Positions 39,926 through 50,931 of a DNA stretch of 64,000 bases are shown here, in pieces. The stretch comes from Linepithema humile (taxonomy: Eukaryota; Arthropoda; Insecta; Hymenoptera; Formicidae). Location: NCBI RefSeq assembly GCF_040581485.1, contig NC_090128.1, forward strand, positions 41,136,931 through 41,200,930. Direction: 5' to 3'. The notes under the pieces were generated by a model. That model did no database searches. It was not told where the DNA came from and was given only the letters and a program-made list of their open reading frames with translations. Every line of letters starts with the position of its first letter. Positions within the stretch are counted from its first letter, which is position 1. Made by a program: the position numbers and the translations under genes.

Positions 39926-42470
39926 TCGGTTCTCGTGTATTCCAGTGGATGAATAGACAGTCAGACAGAGGTACCTGCTTTTCTCCCCCTTGTGCACGTC
40001 ACGCGCTGAGCACACGCACTTTTCCTGGGAAAAACACCTACATTCTTTTACGTGCCCCTTTTCAATGTCTTTCTCCCATGTTATCTTTCTCTCACTCTAC
40101 TCTCGCTCATACACACATTCGTACACACATTCTCTCTCTCCTCTCTATTTCTTCGCGACTCCGTCCCGCAGTAGCGAGCACTCCGTTCTCCAACCTCTTT
40201 CTTTCTCCATCTCTCATGAGCGCATTCAATGTCTCGCTCGCGCTTTCCCTCTTGTGCGTATTCCAACGTTCACCCTCTCACTTTTACCGCCGTGTATATC
40301 TTTTCCCGTCTGGCGATCGCGCACACACTCACCGAGCTATCTCTTCCGCTGTCTATTTTCACTACTCGCGCCAACATGACGGACAATAATTAGCTTTGTC
40401 CTATGATTAAAGTCGACCTTATAAACACATTTATGCAAATCTGACAGAACGATGAGGATTCCAAGATACGCTTGTGTGACGGATGATTGTGATATGGGGA
40501 TATCGTGATAAACCAATAATGATATGTGAATATGATAATAATCAAGCGTAGCATGCGTCAGTGTAATTTACATCTTACAGATCATCAGCAAGGCGACGTA
40601 AGAGCTACCTAGCGTTATGCGTATATGATAGTGGATAACGAAAGGGAAAACATAATTACGAGCATAATCTCGCAAACGCCGGCATTCACTTTCTCGCTCG
40701 CTGTAGCATGTCACTCTCGGCGTTGTCGTTGATGTTGTTTAACAGACAGAAGCTACCGAACGTTGCTCACAAGATGAAAATTAAGATACAGGGAACGAGT
40801 ACACATTGCCTCGATCGGAGCACACCGGCACCGTTGTTTCGGGTGCCGTTGTACGCCGATTACGGTACTGATACCACGTTAGTGAGATGTCGCGGGGCGA
40901 AAAGACGCAATTTTCAAAAGATGTCCCCCGCCCTTTAACCCGCAACCGCAATGATCTGCAAGTTTGCGGGACGTCCAGCCAAATCGCCGTTCGCGACGTT
41001 TTGACCACTTTTTCATTCAAAGAGATATGTCACAAACCTCTCAGTAGCGACCGATTGGCTGTCCCATATCGGCGATGACGATAAGCTTTAAGTAGGTCAG
41101 CTGCTGCAATGTAATCTCCCGGCGCGGGCTGCCGTTTGCGTCGTATGTTGCATAACTCGTCACGTGCGACTTCATCAAATATAACCGCGTAAAAAACTGC
41201 AACTTAATGGACATAATACGGTGTGTAATCTGTTTTCAATGTACAATGCACTTGACTAACGTACTCGTTCGGCGTAGACTGCATCCTCTGTAGCGAAAAT
41301 CCGCGCTCAATTCGAAATGACTGTCGCGTTCTCGTTGCCTATACACGCGATGTGATGAAAATATACGGACCGTTACTTAACCCTTTGACCGTCAAATTAG
41401 AGCTAAGTTAAATGAGGTTATGTAATGACAAACATATCATTGCCTTTCAAATCTTTTTTCTCGCTCACTGTAACTATATATTTAAAATGTCTAAAAATTG
41501 CATATACAAATATACATATGATAGAAAAGCTTCGTTTCAAATCTTTCAAATAAACGTAATTATTTAATTAAACATTAAAATCTGTACTTACCGAGAATGT
41601 GCCGGTACTCGTCCGCGCCATCAACAAATTGACAAATTGTCTTTAATTACAAACATCTGCGATCATCTATGTTCCGACAAACATCTGTCGCTTTAATCGA
41701 TACACGCGATCAAAAATTGTATTTATTATGCACTTTTAACGAGTAAAACATGCGATTAGTTGCAGAGCATTTATGCTCTACGTTGCTCTGCATGCCAGTC
41801 CATGGAAAAATGCCATGGCGGCCAGAAAAACTGCTTTGTGCGCGTGCAAATTTGCACATTAAAAAGGGATTTGAATATCACAATGAAAATCAGATGTTTT
41901 CTATACAGTGTTCAATAAGCTACAATAACTGACAATTTTATATTTGTAATATTATTTATAAAAATATATAGTGCGAAAAAATTAGAATGCCTGTATATAT
42001 ATTCACATAGAATTGCTAACAAATATTTAGATATTCAAATTTTCAATTTAGAAAAAGAAAATAAAATAAAAAATATGAATTTTGATTGCATAGTAAAAAA
42101 TGAATTACACATGATGACGAAAATATTAACATTCTATAAATTATTCATATATGTATATTTTTTCATAATTTATACAGGCACATACAATTCATATTTAGCA
42201 CGTTTATTTTTAATATAATAAAAATATAAAAATTTCAACATTCACCTTATATTGATATATAAAATATGTATAGTATTTCAAAATTTTATCACAAAATAAC
42301 ATAAATTCTGTTCAATTATTTTATCATAAAAAGTATTAAAATATTTAGTAAATTTTATACAATCTAATTCGGTTAGTGACACAAGTTACAATTTTATATT
42401 TCTATTTATCTTATTTCTATTTATCTTATTTAGACATTTGTTTGTGCAACATTTTAATTCTTTTTTTTTG

Positions 42471-42497
42471 TTAGGTTAGGTTAAGTTAGGTTAGGTT
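42471..42497. repeat. interstitial (TTAGG)n telomere-type tract
   Basis: Five units: TTAGG TTAGG TTAAG TTAGG TTAGG, then TT. TTAGG is the telomere repeat of many insects, including Hymenoptera. It lies immediately 3' of the ACADM-B stop codon (42499-42501, minus strand), hence in the 3' UTR. The same place in copy A (near 34,400) reads straight from the T-run to GTTAGTTTC without it. Confidence 0.9.
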
Positions 42498-42498
42498 G

Positions 42499-44849
42499 TT
42501 AGTTTCTTTGCTTAGCATCAGCGAAAAGATAACGCGATATTATCAGTCGTTGAATTTGCGCAGTACCTTCATATATTTGAAAAATTTTTGCATCACGCAT
42601 GAGTTTTTCCACTGGATATTCAGAATTGTAACCAGCACCACCATAAATCTAAAAAAAAAGAACTATTACATGCAAGAAATTCCAGGAATAGGATATGTAC
42701 TCAATTTTTAATAAATTATTAAGTTCTTCTACATAAATTATTGTAATTTACTTACCTGTACAGCGTCTGTAGCACATTTATTAGCTACATCAGCACCATA
42801 ACATTTCGCAATACTAGCAAGTAATGTAGAATTCGGTAATCCTTTATCAGTAGCCCAGGCTGCTTTCATCCATGCCGTTCTGGAGGTGTCAACGCCAACA
42901 GCCATATCAGCCAACATAAAAGCTACTGCTTGATGTTCCGCTATTGGTTTATCAAATGTTTTGCGTTCCAACGCGTATTTCGTTGCTTCATCCAAAGCTC
43001 TCTGAGCTAAACCAACGGCTGCTGAAGCGACCTATGTAAATAAAAAGATATGTTTATGCAAATTTTATGTTAAATTCATTCAATGTTTATCATTATGAAT
43101 GGAAATGTACCCCAGGTCGTGTTCTGTCAAAAGTCTTCATAGCTATCTTGAATCCTTGTCCTTCTCCAAGCAATACATTTTCTTCGGGAACACGAACATC
43201 TTCAAATGTTATCATTCGTGTATCACTTGCTCTTTGTCCCATATTCAATTCCTTAAAAGACACAGAAAGATAATTAATAGGTTATTAAAAATTTGACTTA
43301 ATACTATTCTATCGCAGTTAACTAAATAAAATAGCAAAAAGCAGAGTATTACTTTACGACCAGGAGTTAAACCATCGCTTTCACGTTCTACAATAAAACC
43401 TGTGAAAGCCTTATTAGCTGGAGCATTTGGATCTGGATTTGTTCTCGCCAAAACAAAATACCTGTATAACAAGATTGTTATGTCAAAAATGTAGAAGATT
43501 ATGTCTAGAAGTTGATGTCACATATTAAAGCACACTATCATACCAGTTAGCAACACCACCATTTGTAATCCACATCTTTGTGCCATTAATTACCCACTCT
43601 TTTCCTTTCTTCTCAGCTTTAGTCTTAACACCTGCTACATCGGATCCTGCACCAGGTTCAGTAACACAATACGCCTGTAAATAATATCATTTACAATATA
43701 TTTTTATAAAATAACACAAATAAATTTATCTTCAAAATTACCGTAACAAGTGGTTCATCTTGAAGTCTTCCAAAAAATTTTTTTTGCTGTTCCTTGGTCC
43801 CAGCTACAAGGAGTGGAGTTTGCTAAATTAAAGGATAATATTATGTATACATTTAGAAGTAAAAGATTCATATTCTCAAATTCTCAATATTAGAAATTAA
43901 TGTTTCAAAATTTTCATATTAATTAATATTTTCAAATTTTTAGTTTATCAAAAATTTTGCCACTTAATTCTTACAACTTTAACTACAATAGAATAGTAAA
44001 ATAGTATTATGGAACAAAACTTACTCCAAGGCTTGTGCCTTCAATTGCAGTTCCTATTCCTGTACAACCATAAGCTAATTCTTCTCCTACCAAGCAGCCA
44101 TCAAAAATACTACTTTCCAGACCACCTGACATAAATTATTGTGATTTGAATATTTGAAGTATAATTTTTATTAACAGTTCTGTATTTCTATTTATACATT
44201 TAAGATATCTGCAACCAAATATGTAACATAAACATGTAATATATGTCTCTTTGTATACATACCACAATGTTGCGGAATATGTTTATTCAGAAGACCAATA
44301 TTCCAAGCCTTTTTAATCAGATCCCATGGATATTTTCCAGTTTTATCATGTTCTGCTGCGACTGGAATAATTTCTTCTCTAGTGAATTTTCGTGCTAGAT
44401 CTTGCATTTCTTTTTGTGTATCAGATAATTCTAAAACAATCCAAGAAAAACAGAATAATTGTACTTTAAAATCAAATAATATGTTCAATTGTTACATACT
44501 GATAAAAATATGTTTTTTATACCGAAATTATATCCTTGAGCTGACTCAGCAGCTGCTGAAAATGGTCGCACTATATTTTGGCATATTCTTGGATTAAATA
44601 CCTAAAAATTAATATCATATATTTAATTACATAAACAATTTATTCGACAAATTTTATAATAATAATCGTATTTGTCACAGTATGTTTTATCTATCATATT
44701 TTTTTCTGCTTGTCCATAAAATATACTATTAGAAAAATATTGAAAAATAGACTAACATAATTTCAATAAGGTAAGCAAATCTTTAATAGTTGTTGTTATT
44801 AAATTTTAAATAATTGTTATATTTTGTAACTTACTTTTTTGAGCATCAT
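42499..44849 (-). CDS. ACADM: medium-chain acyl-CoA dehydrogenase, mitochondrial (copy B, intact)
   Basis: Flavoenzyme that catalyses the first step of mitochondrial beta-oxidation of medium-chain acyl-CoA, passing electrons to ETF. Ten coding exons join in frame: 44835-44849, 44523-44601, 44263-44430, 44025-44125, 43742-43822, 43544-43674, 43353-43461, 43111-43251, 42756-43031 and 42499-42648 (1,251 nt, 416 aa; human 421). The start MMLKK is followed by a basic, Ser/Ala-rich transit peptide. Family landmarks: AYCVTEPGAGSD (about 149-160) and MWITNGG for FAD/substrate binding, QRALDEATKYALERKTF in the C-terminal helical domain, and the catalytic Glu in IYEGT (about 394). All borders are GT/AG. 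The donor after exon 8 (GTACAT) is weak. The stop TAA is followed directly by the TTAGG tract. Confidence 0.93.
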
Positions 44850-45181
44850 GTTAATGGTATCCTGTTTTCCACAGTGCACAGTACTTATGGTTATACTCGA
44901 CAACTGTTTCTGCACTGTCAGATGATATGAAAAATTGATGATAATGCAACTCTTGATAACAAGTAATAAACTTTTTAATTTATTTAACGCGTATAAGAGC
45001 AAAGTACAAAGTTCAGTAAGAATAAAAATAACTTATTAAAGGCTAATTCAAAAAGACAAATATTAAAGCAAAATTGACAAATTTTTCGTTGTGTTAAAGT
45101 AATAAATTAACGATATTAACTAATATATAACTAAATTTTTGATAAATATTTCTCACAATACTCTTTATACTTAAAGCCGAG

Positions 45182-45323
45182 AGCACAAGCTTTTACATAA
45201 AGCATAACGCATAAGCATAAGGAAATTGATTGGTCTATATATAAGCATAAGCAAATGCATAAGGAAATGGACCAATCAATTTCCTTATGCTTATGCGTTA
45301 TGCTTTATGCAAAAGTCTGTGCT
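45182..45323. repeat. hairpin repeat (142 bp)
   Basis: The two halves are near-perfect reverse complements, sharing a segment that includes CATAAGGAAATTGATTGGTC. Next to it a 19-bp segment with CTGTGCTCCGGCCATA is repeated in tandem (45,317-45,352). It lies just outside the right border of the duplication. Probably a MITE; family unknown. Confidence 0.8.
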
Positions 45324-45376
45324 CCGGCCATATGTCTGTGCTCCGGCCATAAGCCTGATGAACAACGTGCTTCTTG

Positions 45377-45535
45377 GGCGGTATTCATAGTCCGTTCTTA
45401 TATTCAAGATCGTCTTAAGCACGAACTTATATTCGCTCTCTTTGTCAGACACAATCTATGTGTGACGAAGAGAGCGAATATAAGTCCGTGCTTAAGACAA
45501 TCTTAAATATAAGAACGGACTATGAATACCGACCC
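45377..45535. mobile_element. hairpin MITE (159 bp)
   Basis: The ends are inverted repeats (GGTATTCATAGTCCGTTCTT at the left, its complement at the right), and the loop lies near 45,450-45,465. TTG occurs on both flanks (45374-45376 and 45536-45538), a possible 3-bp target duplication. A 129-codon open frame runs out of it but is explained by the repeats. Confidence 0.75.
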
Positions 45536-45790
45536 TTGCGTATTGTTTCTTGCTCTCTGACTGTCGGATTTTTAAGGCTCATCTACAATGTGCTCTTTGC
45601 TTCCTGTTTTATGCTTTTTGTCTGTTATCTTTTTGCCTCTTTGAGCACTGTTTTACCGATAATCATGTTTCTTGTCACGTGTTTCTTGTTTCTTACGAAG
45701 TTCGTCAACTTTTATCTCGAGCGACAGAAAATAAAGAAACATCGTATGACAACAATGGTATCGGATATTTATTTATTTTATTTAATCATA

Positions 45791-45933
45791 GGGCTTGTTC
45801 GTTTTAGCTACACTGGGGCTGCTCTGGGTCTGCTCTACACAGGATAATACAGGACAGATAAATAGTTTGTCCTGTATTATCTTGTTTAGAGCAGACCCAG
45901 AGCTGCCCCAGTGCAGCTAAAACGAACAAGCCC
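45791..45933 (+). mobile_element. 143-bp hairpin MITE, copy 1
   Basis: Starts GGGCTTGTTCGTTTTAGCT and ends in the complement. The whole element folds on itself around a short AT centre. Four near-identical copies occur in the window (with 46754, 47827 and 60811) plus one diverged copy. Taking copy 1 as plus, copies 2 and 4 are inverted. Confidence 0.9.
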
Positions 45934-45967
45934 AATATTCATAGTTCATACATTAATAGCGTTTTCT

Positions 45968-46256
45968 AGCGTTTTCGATTATACAGGATTTGAACGACCC
46001 AGGGTTGGTTAATGACGTCATTGCAACCTCTCCACCAATGAAAGACTTGCATTTATAGTAAAATAGTGATTGATCAACCCTGGGTCGTTCAAATCCTGTA
46101 TAATCGAAAACGCTATTCGATTATACAGGATTTGAACGACCCAAGATTGGTTAATGACGTCATTGCAACCTCTCCACCAATGAAAGACTTGCATTTATAG
46201 TAAAATAGTGATTGATCAACCCTAGATCGTTCAAACCCCATTTATTCGAAAACGCT
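45968..46256. mobile_element. two tandem copies of a 147-bp hairpin MITE
   Basis: Copy one (45968-46114) has inverted ends AGCGTTTTCGATTATACAGG. Copy two (46115-46256) follows with no spacer and is slightly more diverged at its right end. The shared core includes TTAATGACGTCATTGCAAC. Confidence 0.85.
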
Positions 46257-46487
46257 ATAAAATTATCTTAAAATATTACCTTAAACATCATTAGTCAATA
46301 AGAGTGCTGTTGAATATTGATCTATGACTAATCAATGTAAAATAACATTTTTCTTTGGAAATTTAGAAGAAACAAATTGTACATGACAATGTTTCACAGT
46401 TCCATATGACAAAAGTACAAGAAACAAACAACAAAAAGCAGAAGACACAATACAAGACGCAAAGAGCACATTGTAGATGAGCCTTTA

Positions 46488-46635
46488 GCCTGTAATCAGA
46501 CGATGCAACTTGTTGCAGCAATTCACAAGCGATCTAGTAAATTACTAGAGATGCTGTGTGCTGTATGGTGCATTTCTAGTAGTTTACTAGATCATTTGCG
46601 AGTTGCTGCAAGAAGTTGCATCGTCTGATGTAGGC
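46488..46635. mobile_element. hairpin MITE (about 148 bp)
   Basis: Inverted ends: AGCCTGTAATCAGACGATGC on the left against AGCCTACATCAGACGATGCA read from the right. It directly abuts the right end of the 45574-46485 element. Confidence 0.8.
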
Positions 46636-46753
46636 TTTTGCTTTCTATAGGTTTGTTCGCGTCGCATGCTCCAATATGCTCCAATATGCTCCAATTTATA
46701 GTATTACGATATATATGTCTATGGTTTAACAGATGAGAAAGCGAGTAAACAAA

Positions 46754-46896
46754 GGGCCTGTTCGTTTTAGTTGCACTGGGGCAGCTCTGGGTTTGCTCTA
46801 AACAAGATAATACAGGACAAACTATTTATCTGTCCTGTATTATCCTGTGTAGAGCAGACCCAGAGCAGCCCCAGTGTAGCTAAAACGAACAAGCCC
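46754..46896 (-). mobile_element. 143-bp hairpin MITE, copy 2
   Basis: Inverse orientation to copy 1 and nearly identical. AAA on both sides is consistent with a 3-bp target duplication. Confidence 0.9.
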
Positions 46897-47699
46897 AAAG
46901 TTGTACTATTTGAATTCGGTAGCTACTGTCGACAACAAATAGCGTGCTGGGTTTCTTTTCTCGTCCTTTTATTTCTGCGGAGCAGCAGGTGCCGAGAAAA
47001 AGCACACTTTTTGCGTAACTTGCTAAACCAAAACTGAACTACTAACTACTAACTTTTCCGCCGTCAAGCAGCTGCAAGAAATTAACATCTCTCCTTTCAA
47101 AACCGCGCTTGATAATAAAGCGGTGTGAGTAAAGTCGTGTGTACCATTTTGTGGAAATTCATTAAACATTCAGAATCTTGGGTTTATTTTTAATAGTTCT
47201 TCAGTTTTTGATAGATAAAACAAATAATTCTGGTTATGAGAAGAAAATAAATTCAGACTTAAGAAAAACTAAGATACCAGGTTTATGTTTTAGATTTTCT
47301 TATGAGAATTAATAATTTTTTTATCAAATTTTAAAAATTATTAAATTATCACAAGCGTTATTCACTTCGGCACACGTATTGGTTTTATTATACGGGACTT
47401 ATTGATCAATTAAACAAATAAAGCCAAAATTTTTAATAGTTTATGAGTTTCTACGAAATAGTGCGACAGTTTCACACTACAAAAACTATGTGATAAAACG
47501 TATTGATGTTTCAAAATACCTGTTCACATAAAAATATTCAAAATTAAGAAAGGCTAAACATACTTAAAGCGTAAAAATACTGCCATATAACTATATATCT
47601 CATATTAGATTAAATAGAAGATTTAATTCTAAAAAGCACAAAACTCAACATCTGACTCTTACCTTTCGAAGCTGCAATCGGATCAAATCGGATGTGTAT
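46897..47699. other. AT-rich stretch, nothing recognised
   Basis: About 800 bp between the MITE cluster and the hAT element, with no gene, RNA or repeat structure that I can name. Confidence 0.5.
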
Positions 47700-47826
47700 A
47701 CCGTAGCTACGGTGACCATCCGTCCTTTATTTCAAAGGACAGTCCTTTATTTTAAGTAGCTGTTCTTTAGATATATTCATTTCTTGAAAACTTAATTTTG
47801 TCCTTTTTTTTAAAATTGTATTCTTT

Positions 47827-47968
47827 GGGTTTGTTCGTTTTAGCTACACTGGGGCTGCTCTGGGTCTGCTCTACACAGGATAATACAGGACAGATAAATA
47901 GTTTGTCCTGTATTATCTTGTTTAGAGCAGACCCAGAGCTGCCCCAGTGCAGCTAAAACGAACAAGCC
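47827..47968 (+). mobile_element. 143-bp-family hairpin MITE, copy 3
   Basis: Same orientation as copy 1. TTT flanks both ends, consistent with a 3-bp target duplication. It sits inside the left terminal region of the hAT element, so it is younger than that insertion. Confidence 0.9.
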
Positions 47969-48403
47969 TTTTATATTACAATTTTGTCCTTTATTTACAA
48001 ATTTACAGTCTTAATTTTTTTTTACTTAGGGCCGGTTGTTCTAACTTCTAGGTAAAATCATACTGACCTGAAAGGTGGCTACCCTGTAGATAAAATTTAC
48101 CTATTAGTTTACCGCCAGGTTTAATTCAACATGTTGTTCCATGATAAAATATCTATTAGGTAGTTACCTCGTCGGTAAGTATGAAAATGCGCTTCCGGTT
48201 TGTATATTGCTAACTTCATATCATTAAAAAGTGAGGTTGTGTTAATCATTTTAATCTATCTATCGAATTGTGGTATATCTGATAAATATGCAAAAAAGTG
48301 TAAGTTGGATATTTATTCACATATATGTATATTTAGTGTTATCTAAAATATTACAGTAATGTAATATATATAAAAATAAGTTATTTTTACAGTTATATTA
48401 AAA

Positions 48404-49728
48404 ATGGAAGAATCTGTTAAAGAAGGTAGAAGCGTTAATTTTACAGCTAGTGAGATTATTACTTTAATAGAACTTGTAAAAAAATATCAACATATCATCG
48501 AATGCAAAAAAACTGATAGTACTACATGGCGAGACAAAGATGAATGTTGGTCTAAAATCACAGATGAATTAAATTCTTGCTGTGGAGAAACTTATCGAAA
48601 GAAAAAAAGCGTAAAAACAAAATACGAAGATATGAAAAAGAACTTAAAGAAAAAATTATCAAGAAATAAAATGGAAACATTTAAAACTGGCGGTGGACCT
48701 GCAAATATACAACCACTTACTTTTGCTGAAGAAATTCTTTTATCTTTTTTACCGTCCACTATTCAAGGATCGCCTTCCGTTTTTGATTCTGATAGAATAT
48801 TAGCAGGTATTAATTTTATATATGTATACAATTTATACTTTGTTATTATTTTATAATGTTCATATGTATATATGTTTCAGATAAACAAATGTGTGTCAAA
48901 ACGCAAAACCTCTTTAGCAGAAACAGTTGTTATAAAAAACAATATAAATGATGAATCTCAAACTCAAGATACTGATGATCAATTTGAATGGATATATGAA
49001 ACACTTAATGTAGATGAAGTTAATGATGAAGATAAAGTAAGATATGGACTTTTTTGAATATATCTAATTATATTTTTATTTTAATAACTAATTTATTTGT
49101 ACACTTATAGACAGAAAACGCAGCCTATTTCAGTGATGTAGAAGATGATACAAAATATACAAATAAAAAGCGATTACCTTTAGAAGACGTTTTTAATACA
49201 CATTCAAGCGCACATGTAAAAAAAATAAAAACATACGATATTGATGATAATAATGTAAGATCACATCTATTAACTTTACAATAATGTTTATATTTTTAAT
49301 TATATTTTAAATGTTTTATAAATTTACAGATAAAAAGCGTACTTGATTTAAAAAATGTGAAAAAATACGTTTCGAGAACAACCTCCAATTCAACAGAAAA
49401 GTGTACAAAATCAGCCAAAACCGGCGTTGATATTCTGAGAAAAAAAGTTAGCAAGGAACTTAAGACTGAAAATGGGAATGCATCAAAATCAATTATAAAA
49501 ACTGATATTATCAATTTAGCAAACGCAAAAGAAGAATTAGTGCAATTGCAAAAAACAGCTTTAGAGACAGATATACAAATTAAAGAAAGAAATAACAATA
49601 CGCAAGAAGAGATTTTACAAATAGAATTGGAAATAAGTAAAGAAAAATTAAAATTTGTAAAATTAGAGATACAACTTAAAGAACTAGAAGTGGAGATTAA
49701 AAAACAACAACTTACAAGGCTGCTATAA
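48404..49728 (+). CDS. Harbinger Myb/SANT-like DNA-binding protein
   Basis: In Harbinger elements this second protein binds the element DNA and brings the nuclease to the nucleus. Four exons read in frame: 48404-48823, 48881-49036, 49111-49254 and 49330-49728 (about 372 aa). Residues about 10-95 form the Myb/SANT-like trihelix domain (FTASEIITLIELV... W at the DECW motif ... KTKYEDMKKN), followed by FKTGGGP typical of this family. The middle is acidic; the last about 90 residues are a Lys/Glu-rich coiled coil. The first donor is uncertain: a closer GT at 48807 would put exon 2 out of frame, so I chose GTATAC at 48824. Its partner is the transposase on the other strand. Confidence 0.8.
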
Positions 49729-49872
49729 ATAGCATATATATTATATTATATATATACAGTAAGGTCTCTGTTAGTAGATAGAGTGATGATTTTAGATTGT
49801 TTTACATATTGCTTTATGATTACCCTTTATAATTAGTGGAAATATTACGTTCTGTTTGTTTCACTTGCGGAA

Positions 49873-50096
49873 ATGGCTTTGGATATATATGCGGAACTTT
49901 TTAAATATGAGGATTTTTATTTGGAAGATTATGAGATTTTGATCCGCATTCGCAAATCATATTCGGTTCGGTTATGACCAGATCTTTTAAATATGTTTGA
50001 TGGAAATGAATTCATTGCACACTTTAGGTTGTATAAAGAAAGAGTTCTCAAAATAATTGATTTTATTTGTGATAGAATACAAAGAAGAACAATGAG
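49873..50096 (+). pseudogene. inverted, broken copy of the Harbinger transposase first exon
   Basis: Reads MALDIYAELFKYEDF and aligns along its length with the real first exon at 52165-52391 on the opposite strand, including a border equivalent to the donor. A TGA interrupts it at 49975-49977. The surrounding DNA (49757-50096) is an inverted copy of about 52165-52505. Confidence 0.88.
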
Positions 50097-50137
50097 GTGA
50101 ATGCAATTAATAATTAAATGCTATAAGTAAATGCTAT

Positions 50138-50640
50138 AAATAGCAACCTTGTAATTTATAGATTATCTAACTAAAAAGATTTTATAATTAAGATATTTTA
50201 TAATTAAGATTTTATAGTTATACTCTTATAAAATATTATTTTTATAAAATATATATTATACTCTTCAAAGACACTGACGCATAATCTAAAACGCTCATTA
50301 AAAAAAAGTTAAGTTTATAAAAAAAAAAGAGTTAAGTTCATAAAAAAAGATTATATTTTTATATAATCACTTATAAGTTGTTGCCAAAGAGATTTTGCAT
50401 TTTGACATTTGCTATAAATAGCAGTCTTGTAATTTATAGCTTATCTAACTGAAAAGATTTTAGTTAAGATTTTATAGTTATACTTACACTAACAATAAGT
50501 GTTATAAAATATATTACTTTTTTCAAAGACTGACGCACACACATAATCCAAAAAGTTTATTAAAAAGTTAGAAAGTTAAGTTCATAAAAAAGAGAGTTAA
50601 GTTTATAAAAAAAGATTATATTGTTATACAAAATCAGAGC
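50138..50640. repeat. tandem duplication of about 270 bp
   Basis: The segment starting near 50,138 (GCTATAAATAGCAACCTTGT) recurs near 50,409 with few changes, both followed by similar AAGTTCATAAAAAA stretches. It lies inside the Harbinger element between its two genes. Confidence 0.65.
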
Positions 50641-50866
50641 AGTTTCTGCGATAAATGTTTAATAAAAAGGTTAATTATTTTATGCGAACACATTTCAAAT
50701 ATTTTTTTATGTTTTTAATTTATTTATGTATTATAAATTACATATATTAAAAAAATATATATATGTATCTTATATATGTATAAACAATACAGTACAAATA
50801 ATATAAATATCATAAAAGTTTAATAAATGTTATACGTTATTTTTTATTAATTTTATATTGATATAT

Positions 50867-50930
50867 ATATCAACATATTATCGAATGAAAAAAACTGACA
50901 GTGTATGACAAGATCAAGATAAGTGTTGGA
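50867..50930 (+). pseudogene. fragment of SANT exon 1
   Basis: Matches about 48,487-48,549 of the SANT gene (CAACATATTATCGAATG and the following codons) with substitutions and a stop. A 64-bp relic of a second Harbinger copy or of an internal duplication. Confidence 0.7.
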
Positions 50931-50931
50931 T

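Larger units (their letters stand above)
39146..45178. repeat. segmental duplication, copy B
   Basis: Direct-orientation partner of 29579-37150. It is about 1.5 kb shorter because of deletions near 39,350 and 40,390 and because it lacks the hAT-type MITE. It carries a decayed Q-rich exon and an intact ACADM gene, and a (TTAGG)n insertion absent from copy A. Confidence 0.92.
45574..46485. mobile_element. inverted-repeat element containing nested MITEs
   Basis: The ends match as inverted repeats: AAGGCTCATCTACAATGTGC at the left and its complement ending at 46485. More diverged inverted similarity continues inward. Three smaller hairpin repeats sit inside (45791-45933, 45968-46114, 46115-46256). 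No coding capacity. Confidence 0.75.

Noticed and set aside
45458..45847. A 129-codon hydrophobic frame resembling a small membrane protein
   Set aside because: It runs across the end of one hairpin MITE, an inverted-repeat terminus and part of another MITE, so it has no independent support.
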